Shown here: in pieces, positions 9,816 through 19,592 of the stretch
Position numbering within the stretch: the first letter of the stretch is position 1
Layout of the letters: each line of letters begins with the position of its first letter
Origin: Paracoccus alcaliphilus
Lineage (GTDB): Bacteria; Pseudomonadota; Alphaproteobacteria; Rhodobacterales; Rhodobacteraceae
NCBI RefSeq assembly: GCF_028553725.1
Contig: NZ_CP067125.1
Span: forward strand, 186,001 to 250,000
Reading direction: 5' to 3'
Length of the DNA stretch: 64,000 nt
Translations under genes and position numbers: made by a program
Notes under the pieces: model-generated
What the model was told of the DNA's origin: nothing
Database searches by the model: none
What the model saw: only the letters and a program-made list of their open reading frames with translations

Positions 9816-10469
9816 TCACCGGGTCGCGGTGTCGATCAGGTCCAGCACCTTTGGGCCAAGCCCTTCGACGATGCGCGCCACGCCCTCGGCATTGGGGTGC
9901 AGCCCGTCCTCTTGCAGATAGTCGCGCAGCGCCGCATCCTGGCTGTCGTCGAGCAGCGGGGCGAGGAAGCTTTCGGCCAGCGCGACGCCATGTTCTTCGG
10001 CAAGCTGGGGATAGATCGCGTCGAAACTGGCGCGGTATTCGGGGCCGTAATTGCCCGGTGCCTCCATCGCGACCAGCAGAACGGGAACCTCTTGCGCGGC
10101 GGCTTCGGTCAGGATCGCGTCCAGGTTGTCGCGGCTGACCGCGGGGTCGATCCCGCGCAGCAGGTCGTTGCCGCCAAGCGTGACCAGCATCGCATCCGCG
10201 CCATCGGCCAGCGCCCATCCGACCCGCGATCGCCCGCCCGCCGTCGTGTCGCCCGACACGCCCGCATTCACCACCTGCACATCGCGCCCCTGCGAGGTCA
10301 GCCAGCGTTCCAGCTGCGCGGTAAAGCCGTCCTCGGGTGGCAGGCCATAGCCCTGAGTCAGACTGTCGCCAAGCGCGACCAGCCGCAGCGCCTCGGCCCA
10401 GCCGGGGGTTGCCGCCAGCATCACAAGTGCCGCGATGGCCGCCGCTTTGCGGTTGCAGAAACGCGACAT
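9816..10469 (-). CDS. SGNH-family arylesterase / lysophospholipase, TesA-like
   Basis: 217 residues from ATG at 10469; an upstream extension of the frame has no family similarity. An N-terminal signal peptide (KAAAIAALVMLAATPGWA) suggests a periplasmic enzyme. The SGNH blocks are all present: GDSLTQGYG with the nucleophile serine, GVSGDTT glycine, GGNDLLRG asparagine, and DGLHPNAEG with the catalytic Asp and His. These enzymes hydrolyse short acyl esters, thioesters or lysophospholipids. It is divergent from the YbbA/YbbP-like genes with 43 bases between starts, the same neighbourhood as tesA-ybbA-ybbP in E. coli. Confidence 0.9.
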   Translation of the reverse strand: MSRFCNRKAAAIAALVMLAATPGWAEALRLVALGDSLTQGYGLPPEDGFTAQLERWLTSQGRDVQVVNAGVSGDTTAGGRSRVGWALADGADAMLVTLGGNDLLRGIDPAVSRDNLDAILTEAAAQEVPVLLVAMEAPGNYGPEYRASFDAIYPQLAEEHGVALAESFLAPLLDDSQDAALRDYLQEDGLHPNAEGVARIVEGLGPKVLDLIDTATR

Positions 10470-10512
10470 ACCCCCATATTGCCTGCGAAGGCGGCGCATG
10501 GGGGCGGAACGG

Positions 10513-11211
10513 ATGACAGAAGCTGTGATCTCGCTGCGCGACGCGCGGCTGTCGCTGACGGGCGCGGCGGGGCCGGTCGAGATCCTGCGCGGCATTACCT
10601 TGCAGGTCGCGCGCGGGGAAACATTGGGGCTGGTGGGGCCGTCGGGTTCGGGCAAGTCGTCTCTCCTCATGCTCATGGGCGGGCTCGAACGCGCCACGGG
10701 TGGCGAGGTGATGGCGCAGGGCCGCGACCTGACCGCCCTGAACGAGGATCAGCTCGCCCGGTTCCGCCGTGACAATATGGGGGTGGTGTTCCAGTCCTTC
10801 CACCTGATTCCGACGATGACCGCGCTGGAAAACGTCGCCCTGCCGCTGGAACTGAACGGCGCCCGCGATGCTTTTGAACGGGCGGAGGACGAATTGGCCG
10901 CCGTCGGCCTTGCGACGCGCAAGGGCCATTACCCGGCGCAGCTGTCGGGGGGCGAACAACAGCGCGTGGCGCTGGCGCGGGCCGCCGTGGCGCGCCCGGC
11001 GATCCTGCTGGCGGATGAGCCGACCGGCAATTTGGACGGCGCGAACGGTGCGGCGATCATGGACCTGCTGTTCGGTTTGCGCGACCGGCATGGCGCGACG
11101 CTGGTTCTTGTGACCCATGCGCCGGAACTGGCGGCGCGCTGCGACCGGGTGGTGCATCTGGCCGACGGGCGGATCGCCGTTGAGGACGCACAGCGGGCCG
11201 CCGCCGAATGA
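10513..11211 (+). CDS. ABC transporter ATPase, YbbA/LolD-like
   Basis: 232 residues from ATG at 10513. Standard ATP-binding cassette: Walker A GPSGSGKSSL, Q-loop FQSFHLIPTMTA, signature LSGGEQQRVALARA, Walker B ILLADEPTGNLD, switch His in VLVTHAPEL. The family (MacB/LolD/YbbA) drives FtsX-like permeases that act mechanically across the envelope rather than as importers. The gene overlaps the permease gene by ATGA and is divergent from the TesA-like esterase, as in the E. coli ybb locus. Confidence 0.93.
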   Translation: MTEAVISLRDARLSLTGAAGPVEILRGITLQVARGETLGLVGPSGSGKSSLLMLMGGLERATGGEVMAQGRDLTALNEDQLARFRRDNMGVVFQSFHLIPTMTALENVALPLELNGARDAFERAEDELAAVGLATRKGHYPAQLSGGEQQRVALARAAVARPAILLADEPTGNLDGANGAAIMDLLFGLRDRHGATLVLVTHAPELAARCDRVVHLADGRIAVEDAQRAAAE

Positions 11212-13729
11212 GCGCCGCACTGGCCTTTCGCATCGCCCGGCGAGAGTTGCGCGGGGGATTGGCGGGTTTCCGCATCTTTCTGGCTTGCCTGATCCTTGGC
11301 GTCGCGGCGATCGCGGCGGTGGGGCTGGTGCGCGAATCCATCCGGCAGGGCCTGTCCGATCAGGGTGCGGTCATGCTGGGCGGCGATGCGCGGATGCAGT
11401 TCATCTATCGCTTCGCCACCGATGACGAACACGCCTTCATGGACCGCATCGCGATGCGCGTTTCCGAGGTGGTGGATTTCCGCTCGATGGCCGTGGTGGG
11501 TGAAGAACGCGGTCTGACGCAGGTCAAGGCGGTGGACGACGGCTGGCCGCTGCTGGGCGATCCGGGTTTTGATCCGCCGATGCCGGTGTCCGAGGTGCTG
11601 GCGGGCGCGGAGGGGCTGCCGGGTGCGGCGATGGATGCGGTGCTGGTTGAACGGCTGGGCCTTACCCCCGGCGACGAGTTCCGGCTGGGCATGCAATCCT
11701 TCCGGCTGATGACAGTGCTGACCCATGAACCCGACGCGGCGGCAGGCGGGTTTGGCCTTGGGCCGCGCACGCTGGTGGCGACCGGGGCGCTGGCGGATTC
11801 GGGGCTGATCGGGCCGGGCACGCTTTACGACACGCAATACCGCATGATCCTGCCGCCGGGCGCCGATCTGGACGCCCTGCGAACCGAGGCGATGACGGCA
11901 TTCCGCGACACCGGTCTGCGCTGGCGCGACAGCCGCCGCGCCGCGCCGGGGGCCGAGAATTTCATCGACCGGATCGGGGCCTTCCTGATCCTTGTGGGTC
12001 TGGCCGGGCTGGCGGTGGGCGGCGTGGGTGTGTCCGCCGCCGTGCGCAGCTATCTGGCGGGCAAGACGGCGACCATCGCCACGCCGCGCACGTTGGGCGC
12101 GGAACAGCGGCTGATCTTCATGGTCTATCTGGTGCAGATCGGCGCCATGGCCCTGCTGGGTGTGCTGGCCGGGCTGATCTTTGGAACGGGAGCGGTCATG
12201 GCGCTGGCCCCGGTGCTGGAGCGTCTGCTGCCCGTGCCCGCCGTCTTTGCGCCCTGGCCCGCGCCGCTGGCGGAGGCCGCGTTTTACGGGCTGGTAACGG
12301 CGCTGCTGTTCACGCTGTGGCCGCTGGCGCGCACGGCGCAGGTCCGCGCGGCGGCGCTCTATCGCGCGGCGGTGGGCGGCGCGGGGGCGGCGCCGCGGCC
12401 GGTCTGGTGGATGGTCAGCGCCGGGCTGGCGGTGCTGCTGGTGGGCGGGGCGGCGTGGTTTTCCGGCGCGCCGGATCTGGCGTTTGGCACCGCCGCCGGT
12501 GTGATCGGCGCGCTGGCGCTGCTGGCGGGCGCGGCGGTTCTGGTGCGCCTGCTGGCGCGGGCCCTTGCGCGCAGCCGGATCATGCGGGGCCGCCCGGCGC
12601 TGCGGCTGGCCTTCGCGGCGGTCGGCGGACCGGGTTCGGAAACCACCTCGGTCATGCTGTCGCTTGGTCTGGGTCTTGCGGTACTGGCCAGCGTCGGCCA
12701 GATCGAGGCCAACCTGCGCGCCGCCATCGACCGCGACCTGCCCGCCCGCGCGCCGGCCTATTTCTTCCTCGATATCCAGAACGACCAGCTGGACGCGTTC
12801 AACGCGACGCTGGCGGCCGATCCGGGGGTCGAGCGGGTCGAGACCGCGCCGATGCTGCGCGGCATCCTGACCCGGATCAATGGCCGCCCCGCCACCGAGG
12901 TCGCGGGCGATCACTGGGTTTTGCGCGGTGACCGCGGCGTGACCTATTCCGACACCCCGCCCGAGGGCACGACGATCACCGAAGGCACATGGTGGCCGGC
13001 CGATTACGACGGCCCGCCGCAGATCTCTTTCGGCGCGGAAGAGGCCGCCGAGCTGGGCCTGCAATTGGGCGACAGCATCACCGTCAATATCCTTGGCCGC
13101 GATATCGAGGGTGAAATCACCAGCTTCCGTCAGGTCGATTTCTCGACCGGTGGCCTTGGCTTCGTGATGGCGATGAGCCCCGCTGCGCTGGCGGGCGCGC
13201 CCCATACCCATATCGCCACCGTCTATGCCGCCCCGGAAGCCGAGGGCCGTATCCTGCGCGCCATCGCCGGCGACATGCCCAATGTGACGGCGATCCGGGT
13301 GCGCGACGCGGTGGATCAGGCGACCGCCGTTCTGGGTGCCATCGCCTCGGCCGCCGCCTGGGCCGCCGGCGCGACGCTGCTGACCGGGCTTGTCGTGCTG
13401 ATCGGCACCGCCGCCGCCGGAGAGCGCGAGCGGATCTTCGAGGCGACGGTGCTGCGCACACTGGGGGCCACGCGGGGATGGGTGCTGGCCTCGTTCGCGC
13501 TGCGGTCGGTGCTGATGGGGGCGGCGGCGGGGGTGTCGCGATCCTTGCCGGGGCGGTGGCGGGTTGGGCGGTCGTCACCTTCGTGATGGAGACGAGTTTC
13601 GCCTTCGAGCCGCTGTCGGCCATCGCCATCGTCTTGGGCGGGGTCGTGGCGGTGCTGGGCGCGGGCATCCTGTTTGCGCTGCGCCCGCTGGCCACCCGCC
13701 CCGCCCGCATCCTGCGCCAGCAGGACTGA
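11208..13729 (+). CDS. FtsX-like ABC permease, YbbP-like, frameshifted near the C-terminus
   Basis: A large FtsX-type permease. The first frame runs from 11208 and stops at 13586 (792 residues) after a garbled tail. From about 13530 the true C-terminus (VAILAGAVAGWAVVTFVMETS to PLATRPARILRQQD) continues in the -1 frame to 13729. The switch falls in a run of five G (13529-13533); one extra G would restore a protein of about 840 residues. Expected features are seen: N-terminal membrane helix, periplasmic domain, core helices at about residues 260-380, a second half with the final FtsX helices. As written, the last two membrane helices are lost. This may be a sequencing error, a real mutation, or programmed slippage. 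Confidence 0.85.
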
Positions 13730-13779
13730 TCGCCGCCCCGCGCTTGCGTCCGCGCCGAAAACCGGCAATCGATACGGTC

Positions 13780-14976
13780 ATGACCCGACCACTGCTTGCC
13801 AATCGCGACGCCCGCCGCCTGTTTCTGGACCGGCATCTGCTGTTGCGGCCCGGATCGGGACCGGGCAAGGGCGCCGATCTGGCCGGGCTGCTGGCGGGGC
13901 TGGGTTTCGTGCAGGTGGACAGCGTGAACACGCTGGCGCGTGCGCATGACCTGATCCTGTGGTCGCGCCGGGGCCGATACCGTCCGCGCGCGCTGCAAGA
14001 CATGGTGGCGCGGCACCGGACCGCATTTGAGCACTGGACCCATGATGCCGCCGTGGTGCCGATGCCATATTATCCGATGTGGCGGCTGAAATTCGCCCGC
14101 GACGAGGCTCGGATGCAGCAACGCTGGCCGAAATGGCGGCGCGAGGGCTGGGACTCGGAGCTGGACACGGTGCTGCGGCGGATCGCGGATCACGGCCCCG
14201 CCTCGTCGCAGGATGTCGGCGAGGGCGAGGAACGGGGATCAACGGGCTGGTGGGACTGGCATCCGTCCAAGACCGCGCTGGAATATCTGTGGCGGTCCGG
14301 GCGGCTGGCGATCTGCCGCCGCGAGGGGTTCCGCAAGTTCTATGACCTCAGCGAGAGGGTCATTCCGGCGGAACACCTGACCGCCAGCAGGGAGGATGCC
14401 GAGATCATCGACTGGGCGATGACGGCGGCGCTGGACCGGCTGGGCTTCGGCACCAGCGGCGAACTGGCCGCCTTTTTCGAGATCGTCACCCGCGACGAGG
14501 CAAAGCTGTGGTGCGCCGAGGCGCTGGCCGCCGGGCGGATCGTCGAGATCGACGTGGAAATGGCCGATGGGTCGCGGCGGCGCTGCTTTTCCGATGCGGC
14601 GCTGCTGGATCTGGTGCCGTCGCTGCCTGCTCCATCGGCACGGGTGCGGGTGCTGTCGCCTTTCGATCCGGCGCTGCGCGACAGGGCACGGGCCGAGCGT
14701 CTGTTCGGCTTTCGCTATCGGATCGAGATCTTCGTGCCCGCGCCGAAACGCCGTTACGGCTATTACGTCTTTCCGGTGATGCAGGGAGACCGGCTGATCG
14801 GGCGGGTGGACGCCAAGCGAGAGGCCGGGGCGCTGGTCGTCCGGGCGTTCTGGCCGGAACCCGGGATACGCATGGGCGCGGCGCGTGTCGCGGCGCTGCG
14901 GGCGGAATTCGAAAGGCTGGCGCCATTGGCCGGGGTGGACGATATCCACCATGCGCCGGACTGGCTGCGTGCCTGA
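13780..14976 (+). CDS. YcaQ-like DNA glycosylase, winged helix (AlkX/AlkZ family)
   Basis: 398 residues from ATG at 13780; E. coli YcaQ is about 410. The family unhooks interstrand DNA crosslinks or removes bulky alkylated bases. The N-terminal block GFVQVDSVNTLARAHDL carries the Q-x-D catalytic motif of the YcaQ branch (the streptomycete AlkZ branch has Q-x-Q). Conserved aromatic and basic blocks such as WTHDAAVVPM, YYPMWR, WHPSKTALEYLW and LLSPFDP-like RVLSPFDPALRDR follow in family order. It starts 50 bases after the ABC permease but is not obviously related in function. Confidence 0.85.
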   Translation: MTRPLLANRDARRLFLDRHLLLRPGSGPGKGADLAGLLAGLGFVQVDSVNTLARAHDLILWSRRGRYRPRALQDMVARHRTAFEHWTHDAAVVPMPYYPMWRLKFARDEARMQQRWPKWRREGWDSELDTVLRRIADHGPASSQDVGEGEERGSTGWWDWHPSKTALEYLWRSGRLAICRREGFRKFYDLSERVIPAEHLTASREDAEIIDWAMTAALDRLGFGTSGELAAFFEIVTRDEAKLWCAEALAAGRIVEIDVEMADGSRRRCFSDAALLDLVPSLPAPSARVRVLSPFDPALRDRARAERLFGFRYRIEIFVPAPKRRYGYYVFPVMQGDRLIGRVDAKREAGALVVRAFWPEPGIRMGAARVAALRAEFERLAPLAGVDDIHHAPDWLRA

Positions 14977-15086
14977 TCCTGCCCCCGGCCTTTTGCCCTT
15001 GCTGCGACAGTGCGGCGGCTTGACAAACCGGCCCTGCGGCAAGCCTTGTCCTGTCCAGCCGCCCGATGCCGCAACAGGAAGACGAC

Positions 15087-17750
15087 ATGACCGATCCGTG
15101 CCCCACGGCCGACAGCCATGCCCGCCCAGCCGCCGCCATTCTTGCCGCGCTGGACAGCTCGGCTTCCGGTCTGACTGCGGCTGATGCTGCCGCACGGCTG
15201 GCCCGTCACGGACCCAACAGCCTGCCGGACGAGGCGCCCCGTCCCGCGATCCTGCGTTTCCTTGGGCAATTCAACAATGCGCTGATCTGGTTCATGCTGG
15301 CCGGGGCCACCGCCGCGGCCCTGTTGTCGCATTACATCGACGCCGGCGTGATCATGGCGGTGGTGATCGTCAACGCGGTGGTGGGCTTTCTGCAAGAGGG
15401 CAAGGCCGAAAACGCGCTGAACGCCATTCGCGGCATGATCGCGCCCCATGCCAGCGTGCTGCGCGACGGTCACCGGGTCAGCGTCGGCGTGGCGGATCTG
15501 GTCCCCGGCGATGTCGTGCTGATCGAGGCGGGTGACCGCGTGCCCGCCGATCTGCGGCTGATCAGCGCCCGCAACCTGCTGATCGACGAGGCGATCCTGA
15601 CCGGCGAATCCGTTGCCAGTTCCAAGGCCACCGATCCGGTGGCCGCCGACGCGGCTTTGGGTGATCGCCGCCCGATGGCCTGGTCCGGCACGCTGGTCGC
15701 CAGCGGACAGGGCAGCGGCGTGGTCACCGCCACCGGCCCGCAGACCCAGATCGGGCAGATCAGCACCATGCTGGGCGAGGTCCAGACCCTGACCACGCCA
15801 TTGCTGCGCCAGATCAATGCCTTTGCCCGCCGCTTCACCCTTTTCGCCTTTGCCGGCGCGGCGCTGATCTTTGTCTTTGCCGTCACCCTGCGCGGGTTCA
15901 GCTGGGAGGACGCGCTGATGGCGGTCGTCGCGCTGGCCGTGGGGCTGGTGCCCGAGGGCTTGCCCGCCGTCATCACCATCACGCTGGCCATCGGGGTGCA
16001 GCGTATGGCGTCGCGCCGCGCGGTGATCCGCCGCCTGCCTGCGGTCGAAACGCTTGGCGCGACCTCGATCATCTGTTCCGACAAGACCGGCACCCTGACC
16101 CGGAACGAGATGACCGTGCGCCGCGTCGTCACCGCCGATGGGGTGACGATGGTGCAGGGCGCGGGCTATGACCCGACCGGGCACGGTTTCGCCCCCGACG
16201 GGATCACGCGCGACCTGCTGCGGGCGGCAATCCAGTGCAACGATGCGGAACTGCGCCCCGATGGCTGGAAGGTCGAGGGCGACCCGATGGAGGGCGCGCT
16301 GATCGCCGCCGCGATCAAGGCGGGGCTTGATCCGGCGGCGGAACGCGGGGCAGGGCGGCTGGACGCGATCCCCTTTGACGCCGAACATCGGTTCATGGCG
16401 ACGCTGCACGCGTTGCCCGAAGGCCCGGTCCTGCTGGTCAAGGGCGCGCCCGAACGGCTGCTGACCATGTCCGGCGATCAGGCGGGCGCGTCGGGGCCGC
16501 AGCTGCTGGACGCCGCCTTCTGGACCGACCGTATCGACGAGGCCGCGCGCGAAGGCGAACGGGTGCTGGCCTATGCCTTCAAGGCCATGCCGCAAGGGAC
16601 GACCGGCATCGGCTTTGACGATGTGCAGGGCGGGCTGACCTTTCTTGGCATCACCGGCTTCATCGACCCGCCGCGCCCCGAGGCGGTCGCGGCCATCGCC
16701 GAATGCCACCGCGCCGGGATCGAGGTGCGGATGATCACCGGCGATCACGCCGAAACCGCCGCCGCCATTGCCCGCCAGCTTGGCCTTGCCCGCGATCCGC
16801 AGGTGCTGACCGGGCAGGATCTGGACCGCATCCCCGATGCCGGTTTCGTCAAGGCGGTCGCGCGCACGCAGGTCTTTGCCCGCACCAGCCCCGAACACAA
16901 GCTGCGCATCGTCCGCGCCCTGCAATCGCAGGGCCGGGTGGTTGCGATGACCGGCGACGGGGTGAATGACGCGCCCTCGCTGAAACAGGCCGATGTCGGC
17001 ATCGCTATGGGCATCAAGGGCACCGAGGCCGCCAAGGAGGCCGCGCAGATCGTGCTGATGGACGACAATTTCGCCTCGATCGTCGCCGCCGTGCACGAGG
17101 GGCGCACGGTCCATGACAATATCCGCAAGGTCATCGGCTGGACCCTGCCCACCAATGGCGGCGAGGCGCTGACGGTGATCATGGCGATCCTGCTGAACTT
17201 CGCGCTGCCGATGACGCCGGTGCAGATCCTGTGGATCAACCTGATCCTGGCCTCGACCCTGGGCCTTGTGCTGGCCTTCGAGCCGTCCGAGCCCGGCGTG
17301 ATGGCCCGCAAACCGCGCAAGGCGGGGGCGGGGCTGCTGACGCCGTTCATGTTGTGGCGCGTCTGCTTTGTTTCGGTGATGTTCATGGCGATCTCTCTGG
17401 CCGTGTTCTTCTGGGCGCTGGGGCAGGGCCGGGAGATCGAGGTGGCGCGCACCATGGTCGTCAATACGCTGGTGGTGATGGAGATCTTCTATCTGTTCAA
17501 CATCCGCTATCTGCATATGACCTCGTTCACGCTGACCGGCCTGAAAGGCACCGGGCCGGTGCTGGCGGCCATCGCCGTGGTGGTCGCGGGGCAGTTCGCC
17601 TTTACCTATCTGCCGGTGATGAACGGCATTTTCGGATCGCGCCCGCTTGGCCTGATGGACGGGGTGATCATCGTCACCATCGGGGTGCTGACGCTGGTGG
17701 TGCTGGAGGTCGAGAAACACCTGCTGCGTGGCGTGTTCGATGACGACTGA
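15087..17750 (+). CDS. P2-type cation-transporting ATPase
   Basis: 887 residues from ATG at 15087, chosen over ATG 15066 because AGGAAG lies just upstream. A full P-type pump: actuator LTGES, phosphorylation motif SDKTGTLT (Asp about residue 332), KGAPERLL nucleotide site, TGDGVNDAP hinge, and about ten membrane helices. Helix 4 has PEGLP and helix 5 has NGGEAL, matching the family's cation ligands. Helix 6 reads WINLILAST, lacking the Thr and Asp that complete the calcium site in SERCA-type pumps, so Ca2+ is doubtful and another cation is possible. No linked regulator was found. Confidence 0.88.
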   Translation: MTDPCPTADSHARPAAAILAALDSSASGLTAADAAARLARHGPNSLPDEAPRPAILRFLGQFNNALIWFMLAGATAAALLSHYIDAGVIMAVVIVNAVVGFLQEGKAENALNAIRGMIAPHASVLRDGHRVSVGVADLVPGDVVLIEAGDRVPADLRLISARNLLIDEAILTGESVASSKATDPVAADAALGDRRPMAWSGTLVASGQGSGVVTATGPQTQIGQISTMLGEVQTLTTPLLRQINAFARRFTLFAFAGAALIFVFAVTLRGFSWEDALMAVVALAVGLVPEGLPAVITITLAIGVQRMASRRAVIRRLPAVETLGATSIICSDKTGTLTRNEMTVRRVVTADGVTMVQGAGYDPTGHGFAPDGITRDLLRAAIQCNDAELRPDGWKVEGDPMEGALIAAAIKAGLDPAAERGAGRLDAIPFDAEHRFMATLHALPEGPVLLVKGAPERLLTMSGDQAGASGPQLLDAAFWTDRIDEAAREGERVLAYAFKAMPQGTTGIGFDDVQGGLTFLGITGFIDPPRPEAVAAIAECHRAGIEVRMITGDHAETAAAIARQLGLARDPQVLTGQDLDRIPDAGFVKAVARTQVFARTSPEHKLRIVRALQSQGRVVAMTGDGVNDAPSLKQADVGIAMGIKGTEAAKEAAQIVLMDDNFASIVAAVHEGRTVHDNIRKVIGWTLPTNGGEALTVIMAILLNFALPMTPVQILWINLILASTLGLVLAFEPSEPGVMARKPRKAGAGLLTPFMLWRVCFVSVMFMAISLAVFFWALGQGREIEVARTMVVNTLVVMEIFYLFNIRYLHMTSFTLTGLKGTGPVLAAIAVVVAGQFAFTYLPVMNGIFGSRPLGLMDGVIIVTIGVLTLVVLEVEKHLLRGVFDDD

Positions 17751-17859
17751 CTGTCCGGGCCTGCCGATACGTTGTAAGTACTGGACGGCGCCGGTCATGT
17801 CGGTGAAACTTCGCGCGCGCAAGGCGGGCCATCGGGACCGCAGGAACAGGAGACACCAG

Positions 17860-18435
17860 ATGGAACGCAGTATCGCCCATATCGCCCTTTTCGCCGCGAT
17901 GATCGCGGCTTTGGGGCTGGTGCCGCAGATCACCCTTGGCTTCGGTGTGCCGATCACGGCGCAGACGCTTGGCGTCATGCTGGCCGGGGCGGTGCTGGGC
18001 GCGCGCCGGGGGGCAGCGGCGGTCGGGCTGTTCCTGCTGCTGGTCGCGCTTGGCCTGCCGCTGCTGGCGGGCGGACGTGGGGGGCTTGGGGTCTTTGTCT
18101 CGCCCACGGCGGGCTTTGCGCTTGGCTTTCCGGTCGCGGCCTATGCGACGGGCCTGTTTGTCGAGCATGTCCGGCTGCGTCCGGTCGGGCTGGTTGCCGG
18201 GCTGGGCGCGGTCTTTGGCGGGATCGTGGTTCTGTATGTCTTTGGCGCGGCGGGGCTGGCCATCGTTCTGGATAAAAGCCCGGTCGAGGCCGTCACGCTG
18301 GTCGCCGCCTTCATTCCGGGCGATCTGCTGAAGGCGGCGATCACCGGGATGCTGGTGCAGGCGCTGGCGAAGGTCCGGCCGCAAACGCTGGCCTGGCATC
18401 GCGCGGCACCCGGCGCGGGCGATCTGCGCCTGTGA
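17860..18435 (+). CDS. bioY: Biotin transporter BioY (ECF S-component)
   Basis: 191 residues from ATG at 17860 with AGGAG 8 bases upstream. BioY binds biotin in the membrane and works alone or with the EcfAT module. The sequence has about six hydrophobic helices and the family motifs PQITLGFGVPITAQTLGVMLAG near the N-terminus, SPTAGFALGFP in the middle and FIPGDLLKAAI near the end. The GTG of the following acyl-CoA ligase overlaps its stop, so bioY, the ligase and a thiolase form one operon. No bioMN genes are nearby. I did not find a clear BioR palindrome upstream. Confidence 0.94.
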   Translation: MERSIAHIALFAAMIAALGLVPQITLGFGVPITAQTLGVMLAGAVLGARRGAAAVGLFLLLVALGLPLLAGGRGGLGVFVSPTAGFALGFPVAAYATGLFVEHVRLRPVGLVAGLGAVFGGIVVLYVFGAAGLAIVLDKSPVEAVTLVAAFIPGDLLKAAITGMLVQALAKVRPQTLAWHRAAPGAGDLRL

Positions 18436-19592
18436 AGGACGGGGTCGCCCCGCATTTCAACCCTGCGCGCCCCGGTGCGGTGATCGGTTGCGGTCTGCGG
18501 GGGCAGAATGCCGGGGCGGTCGCGGCCCTGCTGGACTGTCTGGCGCGGGGGCTGCCCGTTCATGCCAGCCTTGACGGCATTCGCGCCGCCGCCCCTGAGC
18601 CCGCGCCATTGCTTTACTGCCAAAGCTCGGGTTCCGGGGGGCGGGTCAAGACGATCCGACGCAGCCATGCCTCGTGGATCGCCAGTTTCGAGGTCAACCG
18701 CGCGGCTTTCGGGCTGTCGGACCGCGACCGCTATGGCGTGCTGGGCCAGATGGGCCATTCGCTGTCGCTCTATGCCGCGCTGGAGGCGCTGCATCTGGGC
18801 GCGGGTCTGGCCGTTCTTGCCGGCGACGGTCCGCGCAGCCAGATAAGGCAGCTGGCCGATCTGCGGATCACCGTGCTTTACGCCACGCCGACGCAGCTGC
18901 GGCGGCTTTTGCTGGCGGCCGAGGGCGCCCTGCCCGCCATGTCCCATATCATCTGCGGCGGAGGCAAGCTGGATCAGGCCTGCCAAGACGGCATGGCGGC
19001 GCTTTGCCCGAATGCCACGATCCGGGAATTCTACGGCGCCTCGGAAACCAGCTTCATCACCATCGCGGATGCTGGCACGCCCGGGGGTTCGGTCGGCCGG
19101 GCCTATCCGCAGGTGCGGATCCGCATTGACGAGGATGGGCGGATCTTCGTCGCCAGCCCCTATCTGTTCGACGGCTATGCCGAGCCCGACCTGCTGCCCG
19201 TGCCGCGCGACGGCGATTATATCCGCACCGGTGATATCGGCTGGCTTGATGCGGCGGGCCATCTGTTTCTGCGCGGGCGGGAAAGCCGCATGGTCACGGT
19301 GGCCGACCGCAACCTGTTTCTGGAGGATGTCGAGGCCGCGATGATGGCGGTGGGCGCAGGTGCCTGTGCCGCCGTGGCGGTGCCCGATTTGCAGCGCGGC
19401 CATGCCGTCATTGCCGTGGTCGAGGGGGCGGAAGACGATGCCCTTGCCGCCCGGTTGCGCCGTGCCTGTCGTGACGCATTGGGCGATCATGCCGCCCCGC
19501 GCCGTGTCGTCTTTGTGCCGAGCCTGCCGATGCTGGCCTCGGACAAGCCCGATCTGGCGGCGCTGGCGGGTATGTTCGGGACCGTTCCGTGA
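18432..19592 (+). CDS. Short acyl-CoA ligase in bioY operon (YhfT-like)
   Basis: 386 residues from GTG at 18432, overlapping the bioY stop. It belongs to the AMP-forming ligase family but is shorter than usual (500 or more) because the N-terminal region is reduced. Motifs: P-loop YCQSSGSGGRVK, EFYGASETS, YIRTGDIGWLD, and Lys in LASDKPDLAAL near the C-terminus. The arrangement bioY-ligase-thiolase resembles the B. subtilis yhfU-yhfT-yhfS set, which has been placed in biotin regulons, so a role in activating a biotin-related acyl chain such as pimelate is a reasonable inference. It overlaps the thiolase start by 4 bases. Confidence 0.8.
   Translation: MKDGVAPHFNPARPGAVIGCGLRGQNAGAVAALLDCLARGLPVHASLDGIRAAAPEPAPLLYCQSSGSGGRVKTIRRSHASWIASFEVNRAAFGLSDRDRYGVLGQMGHSLSLYAALEALHLGAGLAVLAGDGPRSQIRQLADLRITVLYATPTQLRRLLLAAEGALPAMSHIICGGGKLDQACQDGMAALCPNATIREFYGASETSFITIADAGTPGGSVGRAYPQVRIRIDEDGRIFVASPYLFDGYAEPDLLPVPRDGDYIRTGDIGWLDAAGHLFLRGRESRMVTVADRNLFLEDVEAAMMAVGAGACAAVAVPDLQRGHAVIAVVEGAEDDALAARLRRACRDALGDHAAPRRVVFVPSLPMLASDKPDLAALAGMFGTVP

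Noticed and set aside
17751..17859. BioR operator upstream of bioY
   Set aside because: I found no TTATCTATAA-like palindrome; the nearest TTGTAAGTAC stretch is too different.
14763..18107. A very long open frame on the minus strand opposite the glycosylase, P-type ATPase and bioY genes
   Set aside because: It mirrors high-G+C coding bias of real genes on the plus strand and has no recognisable domains or start context.
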